Source: MW101C3 sp943367595
GTDB taxonomy: Bacteria; Cyanobacteriota; Cyanobacteriia; PCC-6307; Cyanobiaceae
Length of the DNA: 64,000 bases
Assembly (NCBI GenBank): GCA_943367595.1
Contig: CALRJS020000011.1
Coordinates: 31,272 to 95,271 of the forward strand
Reading direction: 5' to 3'
Positions within the stretch are counted from its first letter, which is position 1; the number at the start of each line of letters is the position of its first letter. Below the pieces are notes generated by a model. It did not search any database. It worked only from the letters and a program-made list of their open reading frames with translations, and had not been told where the DNA came from. Below are positions 36,950 through 45,180 of the stretch, one piece after another. The translations under genes were made by a program, and so were the position numbers.

Positions 36950-38194
36950 TCAGGGGTCGACCCAGCGGCCGTCCTCCTTGATCAGGGCGATCAGCGCTTC
37001 CACGCCCTCCGCTTCCGGCACGCGGCGGATCTCTTCGCGGCCGCGGTAGAGGGAGATGGTGCCGGGGGTTTTGCCGACGTAGCCGTAGTCGGCGTCGGCC
37101 ATTTCGCCCGGGCCGTTGACGATGCAACCCATCACGGCGATGTCGAGGCCGGTGAGGTGGGCGGTGGCGTTGCGCACCACGTGCAGCACCTCCTCCAGGT
37201 TGAACAGGGTGCGGCCGCAGCTGGGGCAGGCCACGTACTCCACCATCGTTTTCCTGAGGCCCAGCGCCTGCAGGATCGAGTAGCAGACCGGGATCTCCTT
37301 CTCCGGGGCCTCGGTGAGCGACACCCGGATCGTGTCGCCCAGGCCCTCGGCCAGCAGGGTGGCGATGCCGGCCGTGCTCTTGATGCGGCCGTAGTCGCCG
37401 TCGCCCGCCTCGGTGACGCCCAGGTGCAGCGGGTAGTGGAAGCCTTCGGCGTCCATGCGGTCGGCCATCATCCGGTAGGCCGCCAGCATCACCGGCGCCC
37501 GCGAGGCCTTCATCGACACCACGATGTTGTGGAAATCGAGGCGATCGCAGATGTGGATGAACTCCATGGCGCTCTCCACCATGCCCAGCGGCGTGTCGCC
37601 GTAGGTGAACAGCATCCGCTCCGCCAGGGAGCCGTGGTTCACGCCGATGCGCAGGCCCTTGTCCTGGGCCTTGAGCAGGCTGACCAGCGGTTCGAGCGTG
37701 GCCTGGATGCGCTCACCGATCGCGGCCACTTCCTCGGGGGTGAACTCCGTGCGGTTGGGGTCGGGTTTGTCGAACACATACAACCCGGGGTTGATGCGCA
37801 CCTTGTCGACGTGCTGGGCCACCTCCAGCGCGATCTTCATGCCGTTGTGGTGCACGTCAGCCACCAGCGGCACGGGGCGGTAGCTGTCTTCGAGGCGCTT
37901 GCGGATCTCACCCACCGCCTTGGCGTGGGCGAGGCTCGGCACCGTGAGCCGCACGATCTCGCAGCCGGCTTCGTGGAGGCGGCGGATGCCGGCCGTGGCG
38001 CCCGCGATGTCGAGGGTGTCCTCGTTGATCATCGACTGCACCACCACGGGATGGTCGCTGCCCACCCACACATCGCCCACCCGCACGCTGCGGGTCTTGC
38101 GGCGGCGGATCACCGTGTCGTAGCGCGGGTTGCTGGCCCAGTCGGCGGGCAGACCTGCCGGGGCGGTCTGGGGACGGGCCACGGTGCCGGTCAT
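36950..38194 (-). CDS. ispG: 4-hydroxy-3-methylbut-2-enyl diphosphate synthase
   Basis: 414 residues from the ATG at 38194; the longer frame is antisense to neighbouring sequence. Fe-S enzyme of the MEP pathway, making HMBPP for carotenoids, phytol and quinones; in cyanobacteria it uses ferredoxin. The TIM barrel begins at TRSVRVGDVWVGSDHPVVVQSMINEDT. The [4Fe-4S] ligands are in YVACPSCGRTLFN and AVMGCIVNGPGEMADADYGYVG. All sites are intact. Confidence 0.97.
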   Translation of the reverse strand: MTGTVARPQTAPAGLPADWASNPRYDTVIRRRKTRSVRVGDVWVGSDHPVVVQSMINEDTLDIAGATAGIRRLHEAGCEIVRLTVPSLAHAKAVGEIRKRLEDSYRPVPLVADVHHNGMKIALEVAQHVDKVRINPGLYVFDKPDPNRTEFTPEEVAAIGERIQATLEPLVSLLKAQDKGLRIGVNHGSLAERMLFTYGDTPLGMVESAMEFIHICDRLDFHNIVVSMKASRAPVMLAAYRMMADRMDAEGFHYPLHLGVTEAGDGDYGRIKSTAGIATLLAEGLGDTIRVSLTEAPEKEIPVCYSILQALGLRKTMVEYVACPSCGRTLFNLEEVLHVVRNATAHLTGLDIAVMGCIVNGPGEMADADYGYVGKTPGTISLYRGREEIRRVPEAEGVEALIALIKEDGRWVDP

Positions 38195-38256
38195 CGGAGC
38201 TGGAGGCCGGGGAACTGGCCCCAACACTGCCACAGACAGGCCGGCAACCGGCGTGC

Positions 38257-39105
38257 TCAGTCGGCGGAAAGCTGCGCGGCCGATCCGGCCGCTGGGCTGG
38301 TCTGCACGGGCGCCCCTGCTGAGGCCCCGTCTGCCTCCAGCGGGGAAACGCCTGCCTCCGGCTGGGGAACGCCTGCGTCCAGCTGATGGAGGCGGCGGCG
38401 CACGTCCTGGAGGTCCTGCCAGGTGAGCCATTTGGGGGTGCCGCGCTCCCGCGATGGATTGCGCAGCAGATAGGACGGATGAAAGATCGGCAGGCACCAC
38501 AGCCCCTGCCACTGCCGCCACTGGCCGCGCAGCTTGGTGATCCCCCCCTTCAGGCCCAGCACGCTCTCCATCGCCGTGGCGCCGGCCAGCACCAGCACCT
38601 TGGGCTGCACCAGCTCGATCTGCTGCAGCAGCCAGGGCAGACAGGCGGCCATTTCCTCCGGCGTCGGCTTGCGGTTATCGGGCGGACGGCACTTCACCAC
38701 GTTGCAGATGTAGGCGTCCTGCCGGGTGTCGATCGCCACGCTGGCAAACATCTGATCGAGCAACTGGCCGGCCCGGCCCACGAAGGGCGAGCCGCTGGCA
38801 TCTTCCTGAGCACCGGGTCCCTCGCCGATCACCATCAGCGAGGCGGCGGGATTGCCGCGGCTCACCACCACCTGCTGCCGCCCCAGGGCCAGCCCGCAGC
38901 GGCGGCAGGCGTCACAGGCGCCGTGCAGAGCGGCCAGTGCCGCCGTTGGATCGCGGGGCTCAGCGGCTGCCTGGCAGGGGGCGCTCCCGATCACGGCATC
39001 AGCCGACGGCATCCGGCCGGACGCCTGCCCTCCGGCATCCACCGCAGCGGCGGCGAACAAACTGGGCTGCACCACGGCGCCGGGCAGGGGTTCGCTCGGT
39101 TCCAT
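38257..39105 (-). CDS. Uracil-DNA glycosylase, family 4 (Fe-S)
   Basis: 282 residues. It removes uracil from DNA at the start of base excision repair. Family-4 motifs: GEGPGAQEDASGSPFVGRAGQLLDQM, the conserved NVVKCRPPDNRKP and the active-site HPSYLLR. Cluster ligands: Cys pair in CDACRRCGLALG, then Cys in VVKCRPP and AACLPWL. Residues 1-60 and the last ~30 are low-complexity; the C-terminal stretch (DAGVPQP/EAGVSPL/EADGAS) comes from 21-bp DNA repeats. Confidence 0.92.
   Translation of the reverse strand: MEPSEPLPGAVVQPSLFAAAAVDAGGQASGRMPSADAVIGSAPCQAAAEPRDPTAALAALHGACDACRRCGLALGRQQVVVSRGNPAASLMVIGEGPGAQEDASGSPFVGRAGQLLDQMFASVAIDTRQDAYICNVVKCRPPDNRKPTPEEMAACLPWLLQQIELVQPKVLVLAGATAMESVLGLKGGITKLRGQWRQWQGLWCLPIFHPSYLLRNPSRERGTPKWLTWQDLQDVRRRLHQLDAGVPQPEAGVSPLEADGASAGAPVQTSPAAGSAAQLSAD
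38331..38385. repeat. 21-bp tandem repeat near the 3' end of the uracil-DNA glycosylase gene
   Basis: Units start at 38331, 38352 and (partial) 38373: CTGCCTCCAGCGGGGAAACG, CTGCCTCCGGCTGGGGAACG, CTGCGTCCAGCTG. They encode heptapeptides of the type EAGVPQP in the C-terminal tail. Confidence 0.75.
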
Positions 39106-39261
39106 CTCGGCATCACCCCGGCGTGGTCGGGATCCTATGGAAAGGATCCGGGCGCCGCTGATGACAACCTGCGCGGAGACGAAGGAAAGCGGCCACGGCG
39201 TCAGGCAGGATGTCTAATCCTCTTATCGAAGGCATTCCAACGCTGGAGTGCCCCGGCGCCC

Positions 39262-40470
39262 ATGTCGCGGCCGATCGCACCGCCTCCGCTGATGACCAGC
39301 CCGTTGGCACTTTCGGCCCGGGCCCGGGCCCTGCAGCCGTCCCTCACCCTGGCGATCACCGCCCGGGCGCGCGAGTTGCGAGCCGAGGGCCACGACATCT
39401 GCAGCCTCAGCGCGGGTGAACCGGATTTCGAAACGCCCGCCTTCATTCGTCAGGCCGCCAGCCGGGCGCTGGAGGAAGGTGCCACGCGCTATGGGCCGGC
39501 CGCCGGCGAACCCCTGCTGCGGCAAGCCCTGGCTCAGAAGCTGAGCGAGGAAAACGCTGTGCCCACCACGGCCGATCAGGTGCTGGTCACCAACGGCGGC
39601 AAGCAGGCGCTCTACAACCTCTTCCAGGTGCTGCTCGACCCCGGCGACGAGGTGCTGCTGCCGGCCCCCTACTGGCTCAGCTATCCGGAGATGGCGCACC
39701 TGGCCGGCGCCACGGTGCGCGTGCTGCCCACCGCACCCGCTCAGGGCTTCCGGCTCCAGCCCGACCAGCTCGAGGCCGCCATCACGGCCAACAGCAAGCT
39801 GCTGGTGATCAACAGCCCCTCCAACCCCTCGGGTCTGGTGCTGAGCCGGCAGGAGCTGGAGCAGCTCGCCGCCGTGCTGCGCCGCCATCCCCAGGTGGCG
39901 GTGGTGAGCGATGAGATCTACGAATTCCTGCTGGCGCCGGGCCTGGAGCACCACAGCCTGGCGGCCCTGGCCCCCGACCTCGCCGACCGCATCTTCGTCG
40001 TCAACGGCTTTGCCAAGGGCTGGGCGATGACCGGCTGGCGGGTGGGTTACCTCGCCGGCCGCAAGGATGTGATCGCCGCCGCCAGCGCCCTGCAGAGCCA
40101 GAGCACGAGCAACGTCTGCACCTTCGCTCAGTACGGCGCGCTGGCGGCGATCACCGCCCCGCGTGACTGCGTGCATGCCATGGCTCAGGAGTTCAACCAG
40201 CGCCGGGCGCTGCTGAGCGCCGGCCTGATGGCTCTGCCCGGCCTCACGCTGCAGCAGCCGGAAGGGGCCTTCTACGCCTTCCCGGACATCAGCGGCCATG
40301 GGCTGGATTCCATGACCTTCTCCAACCGGCTGCTGGAGGACCAGGGGCTGGCGGTGGTTCCCGGGGTGGCCTTCGGCGACGACCGCTGCATCCGCCTCTC
40401 GTGCGCGGCCTCTCCCGCCACCATCGACGACGGCCTGCAGCGCCTTGGCCGTTTCCTGAACCGTCTCTGA
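39262..40470 (+). CDS. PLP-dependent aminotransferase, aspartate aminotransferase type
   Basis: 402 residues from the ATG at 39262; an ATG at 39292 would give 392 and may be the true start (MTSPLALSARARALQPS). Class I/II aminotransferase fold: LSAGEPDFETP, substrate loop RYGPAAGEPLLR, VINSPSNPSG, VVSDEIYEFL, and the PLP lysine in NGFAKGWAMTGWRVGY. It probably interconverts aspartate or another amino acid with its 2-oxo acid; the substrate cannot be fixed from sequence. Its stop overlaps the start of the SGNH hydrolase gene. Confidence 0.88.
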   Translation: MSRPIAPPPLMTSPLALSARARALQPSLTLAITARARELRAEGHDICSLSAGEPDFETPAFIRQAASRALEEGATRYGPAAGEPLLRQALAQKLSEENAVPTTADQVLVTNGGKQALYNLFQVLLDPGDEVLLPAPYWLSYPEMAHLAGATVRVLPTAPAQGFRLQPDQLEAAITANSKLLVINSPSNPSGLVLSRQELEQLAAVLRRHPQVAVVSDEIYEFLLAPGLEHHSLAALAPDLADRIFVVNGFAKGWAMTGWRVGYLAGRKDVIAAASALQSQSTSNVCTFAQYGALAAITAPRDCVHAMAQEFNQRRALLSAGLMALPGLTLQQPEGAFYAFPDISGHGLDSMTFSNRLLEDQGLAVVPGVAFGDDRCIRLSCAASPATIDDGLQRLGRFLNRL

Positions 40471-41165
40471 CTCTCCCGGCACCCGGCACTGCAGCCTCAC
40501 CCCCGCCCCGCAAGCTGATCGTGCTGGGCGACAGCGGGGTGTACGGCTGGGGGGACCCCGATGGTGGCGGCTGGTGCGAGCAGCTTCGGCGCCACTGGAT
40601 GGAGATCCCAGACGGGCCCGTGCTCTACAACCTCGGCGTGCGCGGCGACGGCCTGGAGCGGCTGGCGGCGCGGCTGGAGGCGGAAGTGCGCTGCCGCGGT
40701 GAGCTGCGGCGCCAGGGGCCCCAGGGGATCCTGCTGGGCATCGGCCTGAACGACACGGCCCGGGTGGGGCGCCCGGATGGGCGCCACCAACTGGCCCCGG
40801 AGGCGTTCCTGTTCGGCCTGCAGCAACTGCTGCACCAGGCCCGGCAGCTGGCGCCGGTGATGGTGATCGGCCTCACCCCCGTGGATGAGGCGGTGATGCC
40901 CTTCGCCGGCTGCCTCTGGTACAGCCTGGCCACCGTGCGCCACTACGAGGGCCTGCTGGAGGAAGCCTGCCTCGAAGCGGATGTGCCGTTCCTGCCGCTG
41001 CTCGATGGCCTGCTGGAGGATCCCCACTGGCTGCGGCTGCTCGACAGCGACGGGCTGCACCTCAACAGCGCCGGACACCGGCGTCTCTATGAGCGGCTGA
41101 AGCACTGGCCGGCCCTGTTGCGCTGGGCCTCGCTGGAGCCGCAACAGAGCCGCACCCCTGCCTGA
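40467..41165 (+). CDS. SGNH/GDSL-type hydrolase
   Basis: The core has all four blocks of the SGNH family: GDSG (IVLGDSGVYGWG), Gly (LGVRGDGLE), GxND (GIGLNDTAR) and DxxH (DSDGLHLNSAGH). These serine esterases act on lipids or acylated sugars; the substrate here is unknown, and no signal peptide is seen, so it is cytosolic. The start is problematic: the only canonical codon before the first motif is GTG 40401, deep inside the aminotransferase gene. A CTG at 40467 overlapping the aminotransferase TGA (CTGA) gives 232 residues and the spacing usual in this window. Confidence 0.8.
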   Translation: MTLPAPGTAASPPPRKLIVLGDSGVYGWGDPDGGGWCEQLRRHWMEIPDGPVLYNLGVRGDGLERLAARLEAEVRCRGELRRQGPQGILLGIGLNDTARVGRPDGRHQLAPEAFLFGLQQLLHQARQLAPVMVIGLTPVDEAVMPFAGCLWYSLATVRHYEGLLEEACLEADVPFLPLLDGLLEDPHWLRLLDSDGLHLNSAGHRRLYERLKHWPALLRWASLEPQQSRTPA

Positions 41166-41204
41166 GCTGCTGGCTCATTCCCTGCCTGAGCAAGCCGCTC
41201 ATCA
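41157..41204. repeat. 24-bp duplication including the SGNH hydrolase stop
   Basis: CCTGCCTGAG at 41157 (TGA of the gene at 41163-41165) recurs at 41181, and the flanks GCTGGCTCATT / AGCCGCTCATC are also alike, giving two 24-base units. Confidence 0.65.
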
Positions 41205-41356
41205 GCCGCGTGGATGCCCGCCCAAGCAAGCAAGAACCTCAGTGATCTCACCCATACGGGGGAGGCGAAATCACCGGGGGTGGGGATGGTGGGGCAGGGG
41301 CCACCGGCGGGAAGGTGATTCCACGGACATCCCGTTGTCACCACCGGTTCCCCACC

Positions 41357-42172
41357 ATGACGCTCACCGTCTTTCAACGCCGCAATCCCGAGCTGCTGGC
41401 GCAGTACCAGCGCAGCGGCCATCTGCGTGATCGCAACAAGATCGTGGAATTCAACCTCCCCCTGGTGCGCCAGGTGGCCAACCGCCTCCAGCCCCGCACC
41501 GCCGTGCCGTTCGACGATCTGGTGCAACAGGGCTCGATCGGTCTGATCCGCGCGGTGGAAGCCTTCGATCCGGCGCAGGGCACATCGCTCAGCAGCTTCG
41601 CCGTGCCCTTCATCCGCGGGGCCATGCAGCACCACCTGCGCGACAACGAACAGCCGCTGAAAGGCTCACGCCTGCTGCGCGACCTGCACCAACGCGGACA
41701 GACCCTCCAGCAGCAACGCCTGCACCAGCAGCAGCCCGCGCTCCGCGAGGCGGAGCTGGCAGCCGCCCTGGGCTGCACCGTGGCCCAGTGGCAGGAGGCC
41801 TGTGGTCTGCACCGGGCCCTGCAGTGCACCAGCCTCGATGCGCCGGTGGGCACGGCTGAAGCGAGCAGCATCCCTCTGGTGGAGAAGCTCACCGCCCAGG
41901 AAGCCCCCCATCCCTGCCGCCCCGACCGTCTGAGCGAGTCCTCCTGTTCCGAGCCGGAACCTCAGCACTGGCTGCAGCTGCGGCTGCAGAACCTGGAGGC
42001 CGGCGAGCGGCGCTTGCTGGAAGGACGGGTGCTGGATGGGGCCTCCTGGCGCCAGCTGGGCGAGGAGCTGGGCATCCGGGCGCGGGTGGCCCAACGCCGC
42101 TTCGAGCGGCTGGCGGCGCGGCTGCGCCAGGAACTCAGCGGAGAATGGGGTGATCTGTTCGCTCAGGCCTGA
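41357..42172 (+). CDS. Alternative sigma-70 family sigma factor
   Basis: 271 residues from the ATG at 41357. Region 2 is clear: NKIVEFNLPLVRQVANRL, then FDDLVQQGSIGLIRAVEAFDPAQGTSLSSFAVPFIRGAM. A region-3-like stretch follows (REAELAAALGCTVAQWQEA) and a C-terminal region 4 with a helix-turn-helix (GASWRQLGEELGIRARVAQRRFERLAARL). It lacks the N-terminal region 1 of primary sigma factors and fits the smaller group 2/3 factors of picocyanobacteria. No regulon can be inferred. The 191 bases upstream contain G-rich tracts but no clear promoter. Confidence 0.88.
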   Translation: MTLTVFQRRNPELLAQYQRSGHLRDRNKIVEFNLPLVRQVANRLQPRTAVPFDDLVQQGSIGLIRAVEAFDPAQGTSLSSFAVPFIRGAMQHHLRDNEQPLKGSRLLRDLHQRGQTLQQQRLHQQQPALREAELAAALGCTVAQWQEACGLHRALQCTSLDAPVGTAEASSIPLVEKLTAQEAPHPCRPDRLSESSCSEPEPQHWLQLRLQNLEAGERRLLEGRVLDGASWRQLGEELGIRARVAQRRFERLAARLRQELSGEWGDLFAQA

Positions 42173-42214
42173 GTCAGGCGACTCTGACTCAGGCAGCCCT
42201 GAATCAGGCGGCCA
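42170..42214. repeat. 15-bp tandem repeat, 3 units, bridging two convergent stops
   Basis: TGAGTCAGGCGACTC, TGACTCAGGCAGCCC and TGAATCAGGCGGCCA run from 42170. Unit 1 starts on the sigma-factor stop codon; unit 3 contains the stop of the convergent DUF92 gene (TCA at 42204-42206). Confidence 0.8.
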
Positions 42215-43058
42215 GGCCCAGCGCCATGGCGCCCCAGGCCAGCCCCATGGCGATCAACGCCGCCAGCAGCGTCTGGATCCCGTTCACGAGCTCGTTGGTC
42301 AGCCAGGCGAGCCGCCCCTGCAGGGTGGCACCGATCCAGCTCTCCAGCAGCGTGGCCAACACCCCCACCAGCAACACCAACAGCAGCGCGGGGGCCGATC
42401 CCAGCAACCCGAGCAGCTTCAGCACCAGCACCATCGCCGCGCTGCCCACCAGGCTGGCGCCCGTCCCCTCCAGGCTGATCGCCCCTTCCGTACCGGCGGG
42501 CACCGGCCGCAGGGACGTGATCAACACGGTGTGACGCCCCCAACGTTTGCCGATCTCGCTGCCGCAGGTGTCGGCGAGCTTGGCGGCGAAACTGGCCCCG
42601 AAACCCAGCAGCAGCAGTGGCACCGACGCTCCCGGCACGGTGGTGAGCATGGCCAGCACCGCCCCGGTGGCTGCAGAGCCCCACACGTTCTCCGGCCCCC
42701 GACGGCCACCCCGCGCTTCGGCCAGCCCCTGCTGCTGCTTCTGGCGAAAGCCCAGCCGGGTCACCAGGGAGCCCAGCACCAGATAACCCACCACCGCAAG
42801 CCAGCCGCGCCAGCCGAGCGCGCCCCACAGCAGCGTGCCGAGCACGCCCGCGTGCACCCAGCCGGAGCGGGTGAGCAGGGGGAACCGCTGGGCAGCGCTG
42901 ATCAACAGGCCATGCAGCGCCAGCGCCAGCAGCCAGTGCTGGAGGGTCTGGGCCGGCAGCAGCGGTGGCGCCCCCAGCAACGCCTCCAGGCCCGTGAAGG
43001 GGGACACCGGCACCGGCACGGCTGACAGCAGCAGAACGCTCAAGGGGGCAGACCGCAC
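42204..43058 (-). CDS. DUF92 family membrane protein (phytyl phosphate kinase-like)
   Basis: 284 residues from a GTG at 43058; the longer frame is antisense to the next gene. About six to seven membrane helices. Family landmarks are LTRSGWVHAGVLGTLLWGALGWRGW, the polar loop RRGPENVWGSAATGAVLA, and LADTCGSEIGKRWG with conserved acidic residues. Plant VTE6 and its cyanobacterial homologue phosphorylate phytyl phosphate in chlorophyll phytol salvage for tocopherol and phylloquinone synthesis; this role is family-based inference. It converges on the sigma factor with a 31-base gap. Confidence 0.8.
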   Translation of the reverse strand: MRSAPLSVLLLSAVPVPVSPFTGLEALLGAPPLLPAQTLQHWLLALALHGLLISAAQRFPLLTRSGWVHAGVLGTLLWGALGWRGWLAVVGYLVLGSLVTRLGFRQKQQQGLAEARGGRRGPENVWGSAATGAVLAMLTTVPGASVPLLLLGFGASFAAKLADTCGSEIGKRWGRHTVLITSLRPVPAGTEGAISLEGTGASLVGSAAMVLVLKLLGLLGSAPALLLVLLVGVLATLLESWIGATLQGRLAWLTNELVNGIQTLLAALIAMGLAWGAMALGLAA

Positions 43059-43179
43059 AGGCCCCAGTCTCTTCAGCGGCGGCGTGGCCTGCCGCTCTCT
43101 GTTGCACTCCCCTAAGCGGCGCCGGTCCCCTGCAGGTGCCGGCGGATAATCACTGCCAACGTCCCGTCTTCGGATCACC

Positions 43180-43551
43180 ATGCTGTTCAAGCGCAAGGGC
43201 TCGTTCTTCATCGACTTCGACAAGAACGCCACCGCTGAGCCGGTGACCGTGGCCCCCGTGACGGTGGCCCCGGCGGCTCCTGTGGCTCCACCCGTCAGCG
43301 CGGATCCCGCTGCAGCCAGCGCAGCGCCAGCGGCAGAGGCCGGCGGCGCTGCTGCGGGCAGCGTGCTCACCACCGCTGAAGCGATGGCGGCCGAGCTGCG
43401 GCGTGAACAGGAGAGCCTGCCGCCTCCTTCGCTGGTCACCTTCTCGCCCGAGTGCCTCACCCCCGCCGGCGCCCTCTCCCGCCGCCGCCGCCTGGCCGGA
43501 GCCAACATCGGCCCGTTCAAGGCGATGGCCGCCAGTCTGATGAAGAGCTGA
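43180..43551 (+). CDS. Small hypothetical protein
   Basis: 123 residues. Both ends look conserved while the middle is filler: N-terminus MLFKRKGSFFIDFDKN, then Ala/Pro/Val repeats (VTVAPVTVAPAAPVA), then SLVTFSPECLTPAGALSRRRRL...GPFKAMAASLMKS. There is no membrane segment or known domain. It is probably a short soluble protein of picocyanobacteria; the minus-strand frame over it is a shadow. It is divergent from the DUF92 gene (121 bases between starts). Confidence 0.65.
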   Translation: MLFKRKGSFFIDFDKNATAEPVTVAPVTVAPAAPVAPPVSADPAAASAAPAAEAGGAAAGSVLTTAEAMAAELRREQESLPPPSLVTFSPECLTPAGALSRRRRLAGANIGPFKAMAASLMKS

Positions 43552-43585
43552 GCGCGGCCATCTGCCTCCCAGGGATCCAGCGGCC

Positions 43586-43630
43586 GATTCAATCGCCGCT
43601 GGATTCCGATCGCCTGGATTCCGCTCGCCA
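43586..43630. repeat. 15-bp tandem repeat, 3 units, over the rsmE stop
   Basis: GATTCAATCGCCGCT, GGATTCCGATCGCCT and GGATTCCGCTCGCCA from 43586. On the minus strand they encode WRAES / RRSES / SGD-stop, so the last unit carries the rsmE stop codon. Confidence 0.75.
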
Positions 43631-44653
43631 AGCGCTCAGCAGGCTCAGGCCTGCCACAGCCGCCGTCGAGGTGCGCAGGATCGTCGGGCCCAGGCTCACC
43701 GGTTGCCAGCCCGCGTCCACCGCCAGCTGCTCCTCCGCCGGCGTCCAGCCCCCCTCAGGCCCGATCGCCAGGCGGGCGACAGCTGCTGAGTGCACAGCAC
43801 CGGGGACTTGACCGCCGGCCAGCACTCCACCGGACCGCTGCTCTGCTCCGCCACCCAGCTCTGCACCGGTCCGCTGCACGACCCCGTCGCGCCGCTCTGC
43901 CACGCCGCGCAGGTCTGCCCCGGAATCCAGCTCTGCCACGCCGCGCAACTCTGAGCCAGCAGGCGGCGCTCCCGCGCCCAGCAGCTCACTGAGCAGCGGC
44001 AGGTCGGTCGCCCGGGTGGTGGCCAGCCAGCAACGCTGACCGTGCTCCGAGCGCACCGCATCGCTGGACGGTGTGGCCGGATTCTGGAGCCAGGTGGCAG
44101 CGACCACAGGCTCAAGCAGCTGCGGCAGCCACAGACGCTCGCACTGCTCACAGGCCTCCCGCACGATCGCCTGCCAACGTTCCCGCCGCCCCCCTGGCCC
44201 ACCCGTTTCCGCCCCCCGCACGCCGCGCTCGGCCAGCAGCGGCTGAAGGCGATCGACCCCCAGTTCGCAGCTCATGCGCAGCACGGTGTCGAAATCGCGG
44301 CGGGGCACCGCCACCGCCAGCTCCAGCAGGGGCGAGGGCAAGGGCTCGATCGCAAGGGGTGCCGCCAGGGGCTGCTCGAGCCGGGCGCTGCTGCGGTCGA
44401 GCAGCAGCGCGCTCCACAGCTGGCCGGCCCCGTCGACCACCGCAAAGCGATCGCCGGGGCCATAGCGGAGCACCCGCGTGAGGTAGCGGCTTTCGCCGTC
44501 TTCCAACCGCAGGAGGGGCAGAACCCCCTCGCCAGCGGGCGGTGCAGCTTGCCCGCTGGCGGCGGCTTTCGCAGCCATCGAATCCAGCGGCCCAGCCGCC
44601 GCCCGGGCAAGACGCCCAGGCTCGATCAACAGACGACGCAGCTCCCGGGTCAC
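43589..44653 (-). CDS. rsmE: 16S rRNA (uracil1498-N3)-methyltransferase RsmE
   Basis: 354 residues from the GTG at 44653 (TRELRRLLIEPGRL); an ATG at 44689 inside the preceding gene is possible. The SPOUT-fold enzyme that methylates U1498 of 16S rRNA. The N-terminal PUA-like part ends with YLTRVLRYGPGDRFAVVDG. The knot region has IGPEGGWTPAEEQLA and LGPTILRTSTAAVAGL. Much longer than the usual ~240-250 because of an Ala/Gly-rich leader insert and a ~65-residue insert (~225-290, ELRGVAELDSGADLRGVAE) generated by DNA repeats. Confidence 0.9.
   Translation of the reverse strand: MTRELRRLLIEPGRLARAAAGPLDSMAAKAAASGQAAPPAGEGVLPLLRLEDGESRYLTRVLRYGPGDRFAVVDGAGQLWSALLLDRSSARLEQPLAAPLAIEPLPSPLLELAVAVPRRDFDTVLRMSCELGVDRLQPLLAERGVRGAETGGPGGRRERWQAIVREACEQCERLWLPQLLEPVVAATWLQNPATPSSDAVRSEHGQRCWLATTRATDLPLLSELLGAGAPPAGSELRGVAELDSGADLRGVAERRDGVVQRTGAELGGGAEQRSGGVLAGGQVPGAVHSAAVARLAIGPEGGWTPAEEQLAVDAGWQPVSLGPTILRTSTAAVAGLSLLSAWRAESRRSESSGD
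43894..43947. repeat. 36-bp period direct repeat inside rsmE
   Basis: GCTCTGCCACGCCGCGCA is perfect at 43894-43911 and 43930-43947. It encodes the twice-occurring (E/D)LRGVAE segment. Confidence 0.85.
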
Positions 44654-44660
44654 GCTGCGC

Positions 44661-45113
44661 TCAATTGACTCCGGGGGCGAACATCGCATCGGGCTGGTCT
44701 TCCACCGGCCAGTCGTCGTTGAGACCGCCGATCACCAGTTCCTCGATCTCCACCACGTCGTTGTCGAGCTGCCGCAGGGCGTTGATCAGCACATCGAGGG
44801 CAACGCCGTCGCTGGTGCCGAGATCCACCCAGCAGCGGGCCCAGTCTTCCTGGTATTCCAGCTCGCCCATGTTGTGCATCAACGCCGGCAGGGCCCGTTC
44901 GGCATCGTCACCGTCGTAGGTCATCCAGCTGAGATCCACGCCCTCCTCATGCACCTGAAGGTTCTCGGCGTTGAAGCCGCCCAGCTTGCCGAGAAAGAAC
45001 CAGCTCTCGAAGGTCGTATCGATGTAGCCGCGCTCCCCCTGCCCGGGCGGAGCGGCAAAGCGCACCCAGATCCAGCAGTTGAAGGGATCCACATCCCGAA
45101 AGCGGACATCCAT
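44661..45113 (-). CDS. DUF3531 family protein
   Basis: 150 residues from the ATG at 45113 (MDVRFRDVDPFNCWIW). Acidic, soluble, tryptophan-rich protein with the cyanobacterial/plastid DUF3531 pattern: GYIDTTFESWFFLGKLGGFNAENLQ, DLSWMTYDGDDAERALPALMHNMGELEYQ, DDVLINALRQLDND-like end. The function is unknown. It is 7 bases upstream of rsmE, so the two are probably co-transcribed, and is divergent from the ABC ATPase. Confidence 0.85.
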   Translation of the reverse strand: MDVRFRDVDPFNCWIWVRFAAPPGQGERGYIDTTFESWFFLGKLGGFNAENLQVHEEGVDLSWMTYDGDDAERALPALMHNMGELEYQEDWARCWVDLGTSDGVALDVLINALRQLDNDVVEIEELVIGGLNDDWPVEDQPDAMFAPGVN

Positions 45114-45180
45114 GGGAGAAGGCAGCGTGCTTGCCCCCATCAAACACGCATCCAGCAAGCTGGGGGAAGCGAAACCCGCC

